A stretch of 39,701 nucleotides of DNA from Thermoplasmatales archaeon SM1-50 (GTDB taxonomy: Archaea; Thermoplasmatota; E2; DHVEG-1): NCBI GenBank assembly GCA_001595945.1, contig LSSI01000056.1, positions 1-39,701 of the forward strand. Reading direction: 5' to 3'. Positions 23,941 to 32,241 of the stretch are shown here, one piece after another; the stretch's first letter is position 1, and each line of letters begins with the position of its first letter. The translations under genes and the position numbers were made by a program. The notes beneath the pieces are model-generated. The model was not told the DNA's origin. It ran no database searches and saw only the letters and a program-made list of their open reading frames with translations.

Positions 23941-24102
23941 GGTAGATATTTACGTCACCTGAGGTCCGGTGAGGACACAGATATAAGTTACCTACATCTA
24001 CACTAGAGAGGGACTTATATGGTGGTTCACGGTGTGAACCCAGTGTTTTACCCGACTTTCATGAAGCAATATGCAAGATGAATTTAGGAGGACATGAAAA
24101 AA
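23941..24102 (+). promoter_or_regulatory. Structured-looking 5' leader of the large surface protein
   Basis: TATA-like ATGTATATAAAC at about 23927-23938 would start a leader of roughly 130 bases. It can form three successive hairpins: TCACC/GGTGA (23955-23959 with 23968-23972), ATATAAGT/ACTTATAT (8 bp, 23981-23988 with 24013-24020) and GGTTCAC/GTGAACC (7 bp with a three-base loop, 24024-24040). A six-codon ORF at 24061-24081 follows, then AGGAGGA at 24086-24092. The ribosome binding site is one base from the first ATG (24094) but eleven bases from the second (24103), so the second is the better start. Confidence 0.5.
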
Positions 24103-24414
24103 ATGAAAGCAAACAAAATAATAGCTACCTTGGTAGTAATGACAATGATGCTATCAATGCTGGTAGTATTAAACCAATTAGATGTTGTAAAAGAAGCGAG
24201 TGCACAACCTGGTGTGGATGAATGGGGCGATGCAACAATAAACATTGTCTACGATACTACGTATTCAAGTGGGCAGATCAAGATTAACACTTCAGAATGG
24301 GCAGCAAATGGCACCTATTATTTATATTACCCAAATTACTGGTCTATCTCTCCAGGGATAGCACAGAATTTTTCATTTGATGGCCCTTACAAAGTAGGGA
24401 TCTTGACACGCTGA
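24103..24414 (+). CDS. Large surface protein, N-terminal fragment before a frameshift
   Basis: The fragment carries the signal peptide (MKANKIIATLVVMTMMLSMLVVL, predicted end near EASAQ) and the first ~75 residues of an exterior domain (DEWGDATINIVYDTTYSSG...YYLYYPNYWSISPG). It stops early because the reading frame is lost at a G run, 24397-24399. With one more G the frame continues smoothly: ...GPYKVG-DLDTLNTGG..., into the 1013-codon frame that follows. The ATG at 24103 is preferred over 24094 on ribosome-binding-site spacing. The signal peptide and the sorting tail of the next fragment together show that they are one gene. Confidence 0.85.
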   Translation: MKANKIIATLVVMTMMLSMLVVLNQLDVVKEASAQPGVDEWGDATINIVYDTTYSSGQIKINTSEWAANGTYYLYYPNYWSISPGIAQNFSFDGPYKVGILTR

Positions 24415-27400
24415 ACACTGGAGGAAATTCAATTTCTTTTTTAAGAGCAGGCATGTGGGTCTTCGATGATATTGGTGGTGCAAGTTACCCATACGCGGGA
24501 TATTTATGGGTCAACACTTCAACTGTTCTGAGTATAAGTTCTACCTCAACTTTCTCCTATGGATCAGATGCAGAGCTTGAGATAACCGTGACAGAAGACG
24601 GTAACAATGCAGCATGTATGATTGCTGTTCTTGATCCTGATAATAATACCGTCTACCATGAATACAGTCAAGGTACTGCGACATTAGACCAAACGTACTT
24701 CGAATATGCAGGAAAATACACCATTAAAGCATATAGAGATCTTGATAAATATGGGGTATTTTATTACTATGGTGATGAAGATGAAGACGGCAATGGAGTC
24801 AATGATGCCTATGACCCTGCCTACGGAAATGGTTTAACGTTCCCAATAGGGATTACTGAAGGATATGATTATACAACGATAGGTCCTTGGGATCCACCTG
24901 AAAAGAACGCTACTAAAAAGACCTTTTCAGTTGGCACAGGAAAACCAAATATTATATTGACAAATACAACTATTTACTGGGGATTCGAAACACGGATTGA
25001 TATCAATGTGACTAACAACACCGGAGCTGGACTCGATTTTACTCCTAGTCCGATAGTCCTTAAGTATGGATCGAAATACATACCTTTTAGTATCACCAAT
25101 GAGGGCAATGGTAATTATTCACTTGAACTTGATCGATTCGATGAGGGAACTGATTGGGAAGATCTTGCGACGGCTCTTGGCGATGATAATGTAAACGGTA
25201 CCTGGAGAGTCGTTTTCGGATATGATGCTAATGGCGATGATACCTATGAGTGGAACAATACTGCAAGCTTTACCGTGAAAAGTGTAAGCCCGCCAGTGCA
25301 ACTTGTGATTGTTAACGATGGCAGTGGATCACCAAGCGATAAGAAAGTGGATGTTCCAGAGTACATATCTCCCACTGGGCAAGCTACCACAATAGACATC
25401 GTCTTTGATATTTTTGGTCGAAGTATTATAGATGAATACAGAAATGCATATTATGGTGACGACCCTGATGAACTAGATGGAGCCATGGATAATATCACCA
25501 TTGAAGGAGATATTCTCTACCCTGTTACAGAAACCGACCTTGTTTACTCTGGTTCCAAAGGGAGATGGACTGTTACGGTAACTCCGACAAAACCCGGTGG
25601 GGAAATCACATTAACCATCGATTGGCCTGGAGATGAAAACGGCTCTGCAACACAAACCATTGAAATTGTCAACGGAACATATGTGACATCTGCGGTTGAT
25701 GCATTCACCGTTGGATCAGATTATAACCTGACGGTGACAGTCACAGATATGGATCAAGCAGTCGTAAAAAATGCTCGGGTTTATCTCATGTGGGAAGACT
25801 TAGGTGTTGAATTCAATTCCACGATTGGAAACAATGGGGCGGGCAATGGATTAAATGGTGAGTACACGTTCTGGATACAACCATATAAAAAAGATTCAAC
25901 TACTCCAGATGTTGCACCACAGAACATTACAGTAGCAGCCCGATGGTATGAAGGATTCTGGGGATACACGAAAGTCATTATGGACAGAAACCATAATATG
26001 ATCGTCAACATGACTCCCACTACTGCCTATGCTGGTGATGCTGTTGAATATGATATCATGGTCAGCCTTGCTGGTGGTGGAAACCCTGATACCAATGGTC
26101 TATCTGTTGCATTGTTTAACGAAACCGGAGAGTATGTAACCGGCGTAGACGAATGGTATAAAGACGGCGCTTATGACATAACAGACGAATTGATTCCTCT
26201 TTCAGGAGGAACCTACTATATCTTTGCAATGAATGACACCTGTGATAGCAGAGGAAATAACGCAACACTTATCGTTACAAGCTACGTTGTCGCCTCTTCA
26301 CCCTCAACTCTTGCATGGAAGATTGATGACGCAGTCAATATGACCTTCCAGCTCACTCCTGCAGGAGACGGTACCTTAACAATCTATAATATGACGGGTT
26401 CCCCGGAGGCATCAATCCTTGGGGATACAACAGAAATCTCTGTCGAAGACGGAGTCGGTACTCTTGATGAAGTCAACGCATCAACACTTGGGAACGTTAC
26501 ATTCAGCTATCGACCTGATGGCGGTGAGGATCGACCTGCTGATGGATTACTGCGTGTAACCACTGCGACGGCAACACCAAACCCTGCAACGATCTATAAT
26601 GGTGAAGCAACATTAGTAACAATCACTATCACTCACCCTGCAACTGGCACTCCTCTAGAAGGCGTTGACGTACGTCTTGAAGCATGGAATGCAACTCTTA
26701 CAGATACAGTTCTTGCGAAAATACCTGACAATGAAACCACTGATGCGGATGGAATAGTACAATTCTCAATCACCGCTGAGGCAAGTGGTGAAGTTATTAT
26801 TTACATGGAAAATGCTAGCGACCCTGACAATGAATTTGTCATCGTCGCAACAGCTCGAAAACCAATGACCATCTACCTCAACCCATCTGTTGACGAAGGA
26901 GACACCTTCACTGTTGAAGCAAGATCCAATGATGTACTCATCACTGATACTACAGTCACATTCACGTTCGACGGACAGACCTGGCCGACCAACACCGGAG
27001 TCGCGACTATTACTGCACCCACCGTATCAACCTCGATGGCCTATCCTATCACGGCGAGTGCGGAAGGATATATCACGGCTACAGGCGTAATCGTTACAGT
27101 ACTTAACATACCAAAACTCATCGTCGCTATCGCTGGTGAAGTAAAAGCTGGACAGACCTTCACCCTAACCGTCGCAGACGATACCGGTAAAGCCGTCATT
27201 GGTGCAACAGTCACCTTCGAGGGAAACACCTACACGACCGGTGCTGGCGGAACCGTCACCATCACAGCACCAAGCAAAGCAGGTAACTATCCAGTAACCG
27301 CAACCTTCCCAGGATATGATCCCATATCAGATACTATAACGATTGAGGAAGGCGGTGGCATTCCTGGATTTGAGCTGCTAACACTCATCGCAGCGATCGG

Positions 27401-27437
27401 AGTAGCATTCTTACTGCTCAGACGCAGACGAAAGTAA
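24399..27437 (+). CDS. Large surface (S-layer-like) protein, main part, with PGF-CTERM-like tail
   Basis: This open frame encodes about 1010 residues (first ATG 24453) and completes the preceding fragment to a ~1115-residue exported protein. It is built of many beta-sandwich modules rich in Asp, Thr, Gly and N-glycosylation sequons: an acidic GDEDEDGNGVNDAYDP segment near the start, several Ig/CARDB-like units, and near the end repeats of the form GEVKAGQTFTLTV..GKAVIGATVTFEG..Y. The C-terminus is IPGFELL, a hydrophobic stretch, then RRRRK: a PGF-CTERM sorting signal for archaeosortase. Its GC content is visibly higher than that of the accessory genes. Size, leader and strong terminator suggest an abundant surface or S-layer protein; that role is inference. 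Confidence 0.87.
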   Translation, partial: DLDTLNTGGNSISFLRAGMWVFDDIGGASYPYAGYLWVNTSTVLSISSTSTFSYGSDAELEITVTEDGNNAACMIAVLDPDNNTVYHEYSQGTATLDQTYFEYAGKYTIKAYRDLDKYGVFYYYGDEDEDGNGVNDAYDPAYGNGLTFPIGITEGYDYTTIGPWDPPEKNATKKTFSVGTGKPNIILTNTTIYWGFETRIDINVTNNTGAGLDFTPSPIVLKYGSKYIPFSITNEGNGNYSLELDRFDEGTDWEDLATALGDDNVNGTWRVVFGYDANGDDTYEWNNTASFTVKSVSPPVQLVIVNDGSGSPSDKKVDVPEYISPTGQATTIDIVFDIFGRSIIDEYRNAYYGDDPDELDGAMDNITIEGDILYPVTETDLVYSGSKGRWTVTVTPTKPGGEITLTIDWPGDENGSATQTIEIVNGTYVTSAVDAFTVGSDYNLTVTVTDMDQAVVKNARVYLMWEDLGVEFNSTIGNNGAGNGLNGEYTFWIQPYKKDSTTPDVAPQNITVAARWYEGFWGYTKVIMDRNHNMIVNMTPTTAYAGDAVEYDIMVSLAGGGNPDTNGLSVALFNETGEYVTGVDEWYKDGAYDITDELIPLSGGTYYIFAMNDTCDSRGNNATLIVTSYVVASSPSTLAWKIDDAVNMTFQLTPAGDGTLTIYNMTGSPEASILGDTTEISVEDGVGTLDEVNASTLGNVTFSYRPDGGEDRPADGLLRVTTATATPNPATIYNGEATLVTITITHPATGTPLEGVDVRLEAWNATLTDTVLAKIPDNETTDADGIVQFSITAEASGEVIIYMENASDPDNEFVIVATARKPMTIYLNPSVDEGDTFTVEARSNDVLITDTTVTFTFDGQTWPTNTGVATITAPTVSTSMAYPITASAEGYITATGVIVTVLNIPKLIVAIAGEVKAGQTFTLTVADDTGKAVIGATVTFEGNTYTTGAGGTVTITAPSKAGNYPVTATFPGYDPISDTITIEEGGGIPGFELLTLIAAIGVAFLLLRRRRK

Positions 27438-27448
27438 AACACACCAAA

Positions 27449-27503
27449 AAAGGGGTTTTTATACCCCCTTCTTTCTCATTTTTTTTAAAGTTTTTTTTTT
27501 CAA
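27449..27503 (+). terminator. Strong terminator after the large surface protein
   Basis: AAGGGG (27450-27455) pairs with CCCCTT (27465-27470) across a T-rich loop. Two long T tracts follow, at about 27480-27487 and 27492-27501. Confidence 0.75.
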
Positions 27504-27552
27504 AACCCTTTTAACCCCTTTGTTTTTATACTTTTTCTTGGAGTGACTAACT

Positions 27553-28257
27553 CTGAAGGTAAGTATTGTTATCCCGGCGATCAACGAGGAACGAGGCATC
27601 GGCAAAACAATTGACGCGGTTAATACAGACTATTTTAAAAACCATAACTGGGATCTAGAAATCATTCTTGTCGATGGGAATTCTATAGATAAAACACGGG
27701 AAATCGCATCAGAAAAAGGAGCACGTGTACTCATTGAGAAACGAAAAGGCTATGGCAGAGCCTATAAAACTGGTCTTGCAGCTGCAACGGGGGATATCAT
27801 CATTACCGGTGATGCTGATGCAACATATCCGTTTAATATGATTCATGAATACATCCAACTGCTCATAGATCAGCATCTTGATTTCTTAACCACGGATCGT
27901 TTCGCCGCGTTAAAACACGGCTCTATGTCCCTTAAACATCGGTTTGGAAACCTTACTTTAGCCTGGACGCTACGTATTCTTTTCCTTGTCAACATCCGTG
28001 ACTCCCAATCAGGGATGTGGATCTTCAGACGAGACGCTCTTTCAAAAATACAGCCCTTGGACGAGTTCAACAACGGTATGCCCTTCTCAGAAGAGATAAA
28101 AATAGAGATGTTCAAAAACAAGCGTATTAAAGCAAAAGAGATCCCCTCCACCCTGTTTGCCCGGGAAGGTCAAGTAAAAATTGAAAGCTTCAAAGACGGT
28201 ATTAAAAACCTTAGATTCCTTTTTAAGAAATGTGTCACTCCTTCGAGCCACAGTTGA
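27553..28257 (+). CDS. Family 2 glycosyltransferase (dolichol-phosphate mannosyltransferase-like), non-AUG start
   Basis: The enzyme is a GT-A-fold transferase that would move a sugar from a nucleotide donor to a lipid carrier. The reading frame contains KVSIVIPAINEERGIGKTI, EIILVDGNSIDKT, KGYGRAYKTGLAAATGD and the metal-binding DAD in GDADATYP (87-89); SGMWIFRR follows. There is no ATG, GTG or TTG in this frame before 27838, which lies beyond the DxD and would destroy the fold. Candidates are a CTG at 27553, with GGAG ten bases upstream and TTTTTATACT near 27523, or a small indel near 27545-27556 that cuts off a GTG at 27543. Its position after the surface protein suggests glycosylation of surface proteins. 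Confidence 0.8.
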   Translation: MKVSIVIPAINEERGIGKTIDAVNTDYFKNHNWDLEIILVDGNSIDKTREIASEKGARVLIEKRKGYGRAYKTGLAAATGDIIITGDADATYPFNMIHEYIQLLIDQHLDFLTTDRFAALKHGSMSLKHRFGNLTLAWTLRILFLVNIRDSQSGMWIFRRDALSKIQPLDEFNNGMPFSEEIKIEMFKNKRIKAKEIPSTLFAREGQVKIESFKDGIKNLRFLFKKCVTPSSHS

Positions 28258-28309
28258 ACGGAAAAGATTATTCAACTTCTTTATCTATCCTTTTTTTTGA
28301 GGAAGACAT

Positions 28310-28654
28310 ATGGATCCCTTAATGACACTCTGGGTGTTAATTATTGGAATCATAATAGGAGTCCTGCTTGGTGTGTGGATTTCCTATAGAACCACGGTGA
28401 CCCCATTACAAGAACGAATGCAAACAATCACTAATCAAAAACAACAGTATCAAGAAACCATGAAATACTATCCCTATGATCCTGATAATTTCCGATTTAT
28501 CGGTTCTCCTATTAATGGAATCCAGTTCGAAGAAGACAGCATTCTCTTCGTTCGCCTCTATACTGACAGCACACCACGTACAAAGGAACAAGACCATATA
28601 AAAACACTTGTAGAGCAAGGAAACGTACGATGGTTTGAGTTTATGACGAAATAA
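28310..28654 (+). CDS. Membrane-anchored Holliday-junction-resolvase-like protein, catalytic residues replaced
   Basis: The 114 residues start with a transmembrane helix (about 5-27), then a short coiled coil (PLQERMQTITNQKQQYQE). The core YPYDPDNFRFIGSPINGIQFEEDSILFVRLYTDSTPRTKEQ...LVEQGNVRWFEF matches the archaeal family described as secreted endonuclease related to Holliday junction resolvase (COG4741-like). Members I recall read GSP[IV]DG...FVE.KTG, giving a D...ExK nuclease site. Here the Asp is Asn (GINGI) and E.K is R.Y (FVRLY), so nuclease activity is unlikely. It overlaps the convergent gatE 3' end by 14 bases. Confidence 0.72.
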   Translation: MDPLMTLWVLIIGIIIGVLLGVWISYRTTVTPLQERMQTITNQKQQYQETMKYYPYDPDNFRFIGSPINGIQFEEDSILFVRLYTDSTPRTKEQDHIKTLVEQGNVRWFEFMTK

Positions 28655-30506
28655 CTTTTCGTATCTCTTTTTCAAGGATCATGCTGATTAGTTTTCCATC
28701 TGCTTTTCCCCGCAGCTCTTTCATCACAAGACCCATGAGGGGTCGAAGCGCATTGATTCCTTTTTCTCTGACAAAATCTATTCGCTGGATAACAATTCCA
28801 TGGATGACCTGTGTAATTTCCTTTTCATCTAAAAAGTGCACACCACATTTCTCTATGACGTCCTCAAATGATGCTGTTGGATGTGTGAGAAGATATCGAA
28901 GGATAGCTGGTAATGCCTCTTTTGCATACCTTCTCTGCTTTAAACCAGAGAATGCCGTTGTCAATAGGTATTCTGTAAGGGTTTCTATTTGAAATCCTTC
29001 CTTTTCAAGCTCTGGAAGAGTATTTAGATAAGTACGAAGGATAGTGTTCTCCATGCCTGGAAATTGTGCTGCATATTGTTCAAAATTATCTTCATACCCG
29101 CTAGAAAGCAACTGAGTAAGTTGTTCTTCGTTGAGGTTGTATTGTAAGGAAAGTCTTTGTCGTTTCTCCCAGGGTTTTTCTGGGAGCTGTATGTTCTGTA
29201 ATCGTTTAGCGGTGATTCGCACGGGAGCTACATCGGTCTCCGGGTACATGCGCGCGGCGCCAGGTAGCGGCCGCATATACTCAGTGGTATTATCAGCAAG
29301 GCTCCGACGAACCTCCTCAGGGACACCATCGAAATACATCATCGCTCGATGCAGCACCGCATCTAATGCTACATCCACTATTGGTTCGTCACCAAATGCA
29401 AGAACAAACGCATCATAAGTAGTTATCTGTAGTCGCCTGTAAACCTCCGATATCTCCTGTTCTGAAAGATCATAGCCTGGCATCTCATCGCTATGGATAA
29501 TACCACTAATGCCACTCGCAAGTCTAGCGTAGATTGAGAAATCCTTGCCTAAGAATGTGTACTCCTGGGCAAGTAACCCTTGATAACCTGGAAGGCGGAT
29601 CCCTTTGACACATCCTTTCTTTTTAAGCTTCCTCTGTATGATTTTTGATTTTGTCGTCACAAACACGCCAGAGACATCGATGCAAGTAACATTTTTTAAA
29701 TCGTTTTTGCATGCCCGCTTACTAAGTATTTCTGAGATTTCGTAAATCCCCTTCTGACGTAATGCCTCCTGTTCTGCAACCTTTGAAATCGCACTAAGCG
29801 ACTGGATTCCTTTCACCTCGACACGTGCCCCTCGTGCGATAGAGATGTTAAGATCCTGCCGGATTGTACCCAACCCTCGTTTCACCTTTTTTGTCGCCTG
29901 CAACAGCATACCAAGCTGTTCAGCAGATTGCTGAGCATGCTGTGGTGAGATAATGTCGGCCTCGGTAGTAATCTCAATGAGTGGAATGCCAAGTCGATCC
30001 AAGCTATAATGTACGAGGTTTTCCTTCTCGGAAAGTTTTCTTGCTGCATCCTCTTCTAAGGCAAGCGTTGAGATTCGTACGTTCTGAAGCTGACCACCTA
30101 TTGCAACTAAAGTGGTCCGTTGGAACCCTGTGGTGTTCGATCCGTCGATAACAATCTTACGCATGAACTGTATTTCATCAACGGGTTTTGCATTCAGAAG
30201 TAAGGCTACGGTAAGACAAATGTCGATAGCTTCGTTGTTCGCTGCATGCGGTGGCTCTTCATCTACTTCGACTAGACAAGTTGACGCTTCTGTTGCACTG
30301 TAGCAGAACCTCCTCTTGCGTGATGCTTCCTCAAGAGCCGCCTTGTCGACATCACCCAGTTCACTTTGCGTTGGTCGTAGCACTCGTTCAAGGCTATAGA
30401 CTACCTCGTCTGTTAACTTTGATTGACAGTGACAGAATAACTTATGGGTCTCTAGCTGTTGATGTATTTCAAGTCCTGCTTTAAAACCAATCTGGTTATA
30501 GTCCAT
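28641..30506 (-). CDS. gatE: Glutamyl-tRNA(Gln) amidotransferase subunit E
   Basis: GatE, with GatD, converts Glu-tRNA(Gln) to Gln-tRNA(Gln), the archaeal route to glutaminyl-tRNA. The 621 residues show the GatB/GatE catalytic cradle: GLEIHQQLETHKLFCHC near the N-terminus, then FMRKIVIDGSNTTGFQRT, GIPLIEITTEADI and IRQDLNISIARGARVEVKGIQ. A GAD-type insertion occupies the middle (ARLASGISGIIHSDEMPGYDLSEQE). MRPLPGAARMYPETDVAPV follows, and a GatB/Yqey-like helical tail (KEALPAILRYL...LMGLVMKELRGKADGKLIS). The presence of this insertion and the length mark GatE rather than GatB. GatD is not in the window. A 19-bp palindrome overlaps the likely TATA box upstream of the ATG. Confidence 0.95.
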   Translation of the reverse strand: MDYNQIGFKAGLEIHQQLETHKLFCHCQSKLTDEVVYSLERVLRPTQSELGDVDKAALEEASRKRRFCYSATEASTCLVEVDEEPPHAANNEAIDICLTVALLLNAKPVDEIQFMRKIVIDGSNTTGFQRTTLVAIGGQLQNVRISTLALEEDAARKLSEKENLVHYSLDRLGIPLIEITTEADIISPQHAQQSAEQLGMLLQATKKVKRGLGTIRQDLNISIARGARVEVKGIQSLSAISKVAEQEALRQKGIYEISEILSKRACKNDLKNVTCIDVSGVFVTTKSKIIQRKLKKKGCVKGIRLPGYQGLLAQEYTFLGKDFSIYARLASGISGIIHSDEMPGYDLSEQEISEVYRRLQITTYDAFVLAFGDEPIVDVALDAVLHRAMMYFDGVPEEVRRSLADNTTEYMRPLPGAARMYPETDVAPVRITAKRLQNIQLPEKPWEKRQRLSLQYNLNEEQLTQLLSSGYEDNFEQYAAQFPGMENTILRTYLNTLPELEKEGFQIETLTEYLLTTAFSGLKQRRYAKEALPAILRYLLTHPTASFEDVIEKCGVHFLDEKEITQVIHGIVIQRIDFVREKGINALRPLMGLVMKELRGKADGKLISMILEKEIRKVISS

Positions 30507-30827
30507 ATCTCTTGGTGAGAAACGAACGAATCATATATTATGATTCCGACTATACCAAAAAAAAGATTTATCTTTCAGTGGTTTACCGGTAAACCTCTTA
30601 GAACATATGTTTTCAAAACATCTCTAGTTTGTCATGTTTTTTATGAGAGAATAATAAATTTTTATATCAAATTTGATACAATAATTCCTTGAAAAATTAA
30701 AAAATTCTTATTCTTTTTTTATATTAGTGTTCTTATTAGACAAAATCTTTAATTCTTAACTACTTTGTATATTCTGTTTTTAGAAGAAAATATTAAAATT
30801 TTATATCATTTATGATATAATTCTTTT
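30507..30827. promoter_or_regulatory. Palindrome-rich intergenic region upstream of gatE
   Basis: Four perfect palindromes or inverted repeats lie in 321 bases. GAATCATATATTATGATTC (30528-30546) covers the TATA position for gatE, 22-40 bases before its ATG. GGTTTACCGGTAAACC is at 30580-30595 and TATCAAATTTGATA at 30665-30678. TTATATCATTTATGATATAA (30801-30820) directly follows the dehydrogenase cluster and may be its terminator. The first three look like operators; no coding signal is seen. Confidence 0.6.
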
Positions 30828-31976
30828 TTAGCCAACAACGGAAAGTTCTTTTTCAGTGACCTTGCCTTTGAAACGATCGAGACTTAAACTTTCCAAAACC
30901 TCTGATGTCTTCCCCTCAGCAATTAGATCAGTGAGCAATTTTGAAACCATCGGTGATATCATAAAGCCATGACCACTAAACCCATTGCATTGGATAAATC
31001 CCTTTACATCCTTCACAACACCAAGAATCGGCCGTGCGTCTGGAGTAACATCATAAAATCCTGTCCAATGACGCAACAGGTTCACATGTTTTAACACAGG
31101 AGCATATCGCGTCAATGTCTGCGACATATGCTGCAAAAATGCAAACGTCGGCATCGTCTTATATCCCTCAGTTTCCTCAGGAATTGGGATTCCACCAACA
31201 ATTTGCCCTTCTTTTTGTTGACTAAAATAAATCCCATCCTTAAATGAAATCACCATCGCCTCAAACAAAGGTGCCAACCGCTCTGTCGCCATAATCTCCT
31301 TACGAAATGGCTTCAAAGGGAGATTCACCTTTGCCATCTTCGCAATCTCTTTAGAGTCAATCCCTGCTGCATTCACAACCACATCAGTATGAATCGTTCC
31401 CTTGTCTGTTACAACTGTACGAATTGCTTTGCCAGCAACCTTCAAACCGACAACACTGGTATGTGTATTGATCTCAGCACCATAGTTCCGTGCTGCATGC
31501 GCATATGCAAACGTAGTCTTAAAAGGGTTTGCATGACCATCAGTTGGACAAAATGTCGCACCAATCACCCTCATACCGTTCACATCAAGAATAGCAGCTA
31601 CCTTGGGTATCTCTTCAGGCTGCAAGATATTCACCTTAAGCCCAAGGGATCGTTGCATCGTGACATTCTTTTTTGCCTGCTCCATCCCCTGTGAATCATG
31701 CACTGCGATCAAATACCCACCTTGACGAAACTCAATATCCTGCCCAAGAATCCTGTTTAACCGTTCAAAAATCTTCACACTTTGAATCGCAAGCAATGCA
31801 TTCTCCCGGGTCGACCATTGCTGTCGTATTCCTGCACCACACGCACCCGTCGCACCAGCTGCAAGATAGTTTTTCTCAAAAAGAACCACATCAAGACCTT
31901 TTTTCGCCAGATTATACGCAATAGAGCATCCGTTCACACCGCCGCCAATAATGACAACATCAGATTTCCTTTTCAT
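30828..31976 (-). CDS. pdhB: FAD-dependent dehydrogenase beta subunit (dye-linked L-proline dehydrogenase type)
   Basis: This is a DAO-family flavoenzyme related to sarcosine oxidase beta, HcnC and archaeal PDH1 beta. The FAD-binding GGGVNGCSIAYNLAKKGLDVVLFEK is at the N-terminus. GACGAGIRQQW follows, and the C-terminal region has TGFYDVTPDARPILG and CNGFSGHGFMISP, contacting FAD and substrate. In the PDH1 complex this subunit oxidises L-proline. I start at the ATG at 31976 (MKRKSDVVIIGGG), overlapping the upstream small gene by 17 bases; eight more codons are open to 32000. It is the last gene of a four-gene operon. The substrate could also be another secondary amine or D-amino acid. Confidence 0.85.
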   Translation of the reverse strand: MKRKSDVVIIGGGVNGCSIAYNLAKKGLDVVLFEKNYLAAGATGACGAGIRQQWSTRENALLAIQSVKIFERLNRILGQDIEFRQGGYLIAVHDSQGMEQAKKNVTMQRSLGLKVNILQPEEIPKVAAILDVNGMRVIGATFCPTDGHANPFKTTFAYAHAARNYGAEINTHTSVVGLKVAGKAIRTVVTDKGTIHTDVVVNAAGIDSKEIAKMAKVNLPLKPFRKEIMATERLAPLFEAMVISFKDGIYFSQQKEGQIVGGIPIPEETEGYKTMPTFAFLQHMSQTLTRYAPVLKHVNLLRHWTGFYDVTPDARPILGVVKDVKGFIQCNGFSGHGFMISPMVSKLLTDLIAEGKTSEVLESLSLDRFKGKVTEKELSVVG

Positions 31977-32238
31977 CGTTTTCACATGCCAATGTTCCAA
32001 GAGACACAGGAACCAATGGTGGTCGTACGGTCGGAAGTGGGATCTTACTTATTTTTTTACCGGTTTTTCGCTCCAAAATACGTGCGACCAGCTGGATGCA
32101 CACGCGTCCCTGACAAGGACCCATGCCAATCCGTAGTTTCTTACGAAGCTCCTCAATATCTGTGTACCCCTCCTCAATTGCCTGGATTACATCCTCTTCG
32201 CTGATGTCTTCACATCGACAGACAATACTTCGCTTCAT
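31960..32238 (-). CDS. pdhX: Bfd-like [2Fe-2S] protein of the dehydrogenase complex
   Basis: The 92-residue protein is a BFD-like [2Fe-2S] domain: CRC at C7/C9 and GMGPCQGRVC with C42/C47 supply the four ligands. A short C-terminal tail (TGKKISKIPLPTVRPPLVPVSLG) probably docks to the flavin subunits. In the related enzymes this domain is either fused to the alpha subunit or, as in Thermococcales PDH1, a separate small subunit called PdhX. It overlaps pdhB and follows pdhF by three bases, so it is in the same transcript. Confidence 0.83.
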   Translation of the reverse strand: MKRSIVCRCEDISEEDVIQAIEEGYTDIEELRKKLRIGMGPCQGRVCIQLVARILERKTGKKISKIPLPTVRPPLVPVSLGTLACENDEKEI

Positions 32239-32241
32239 ATC

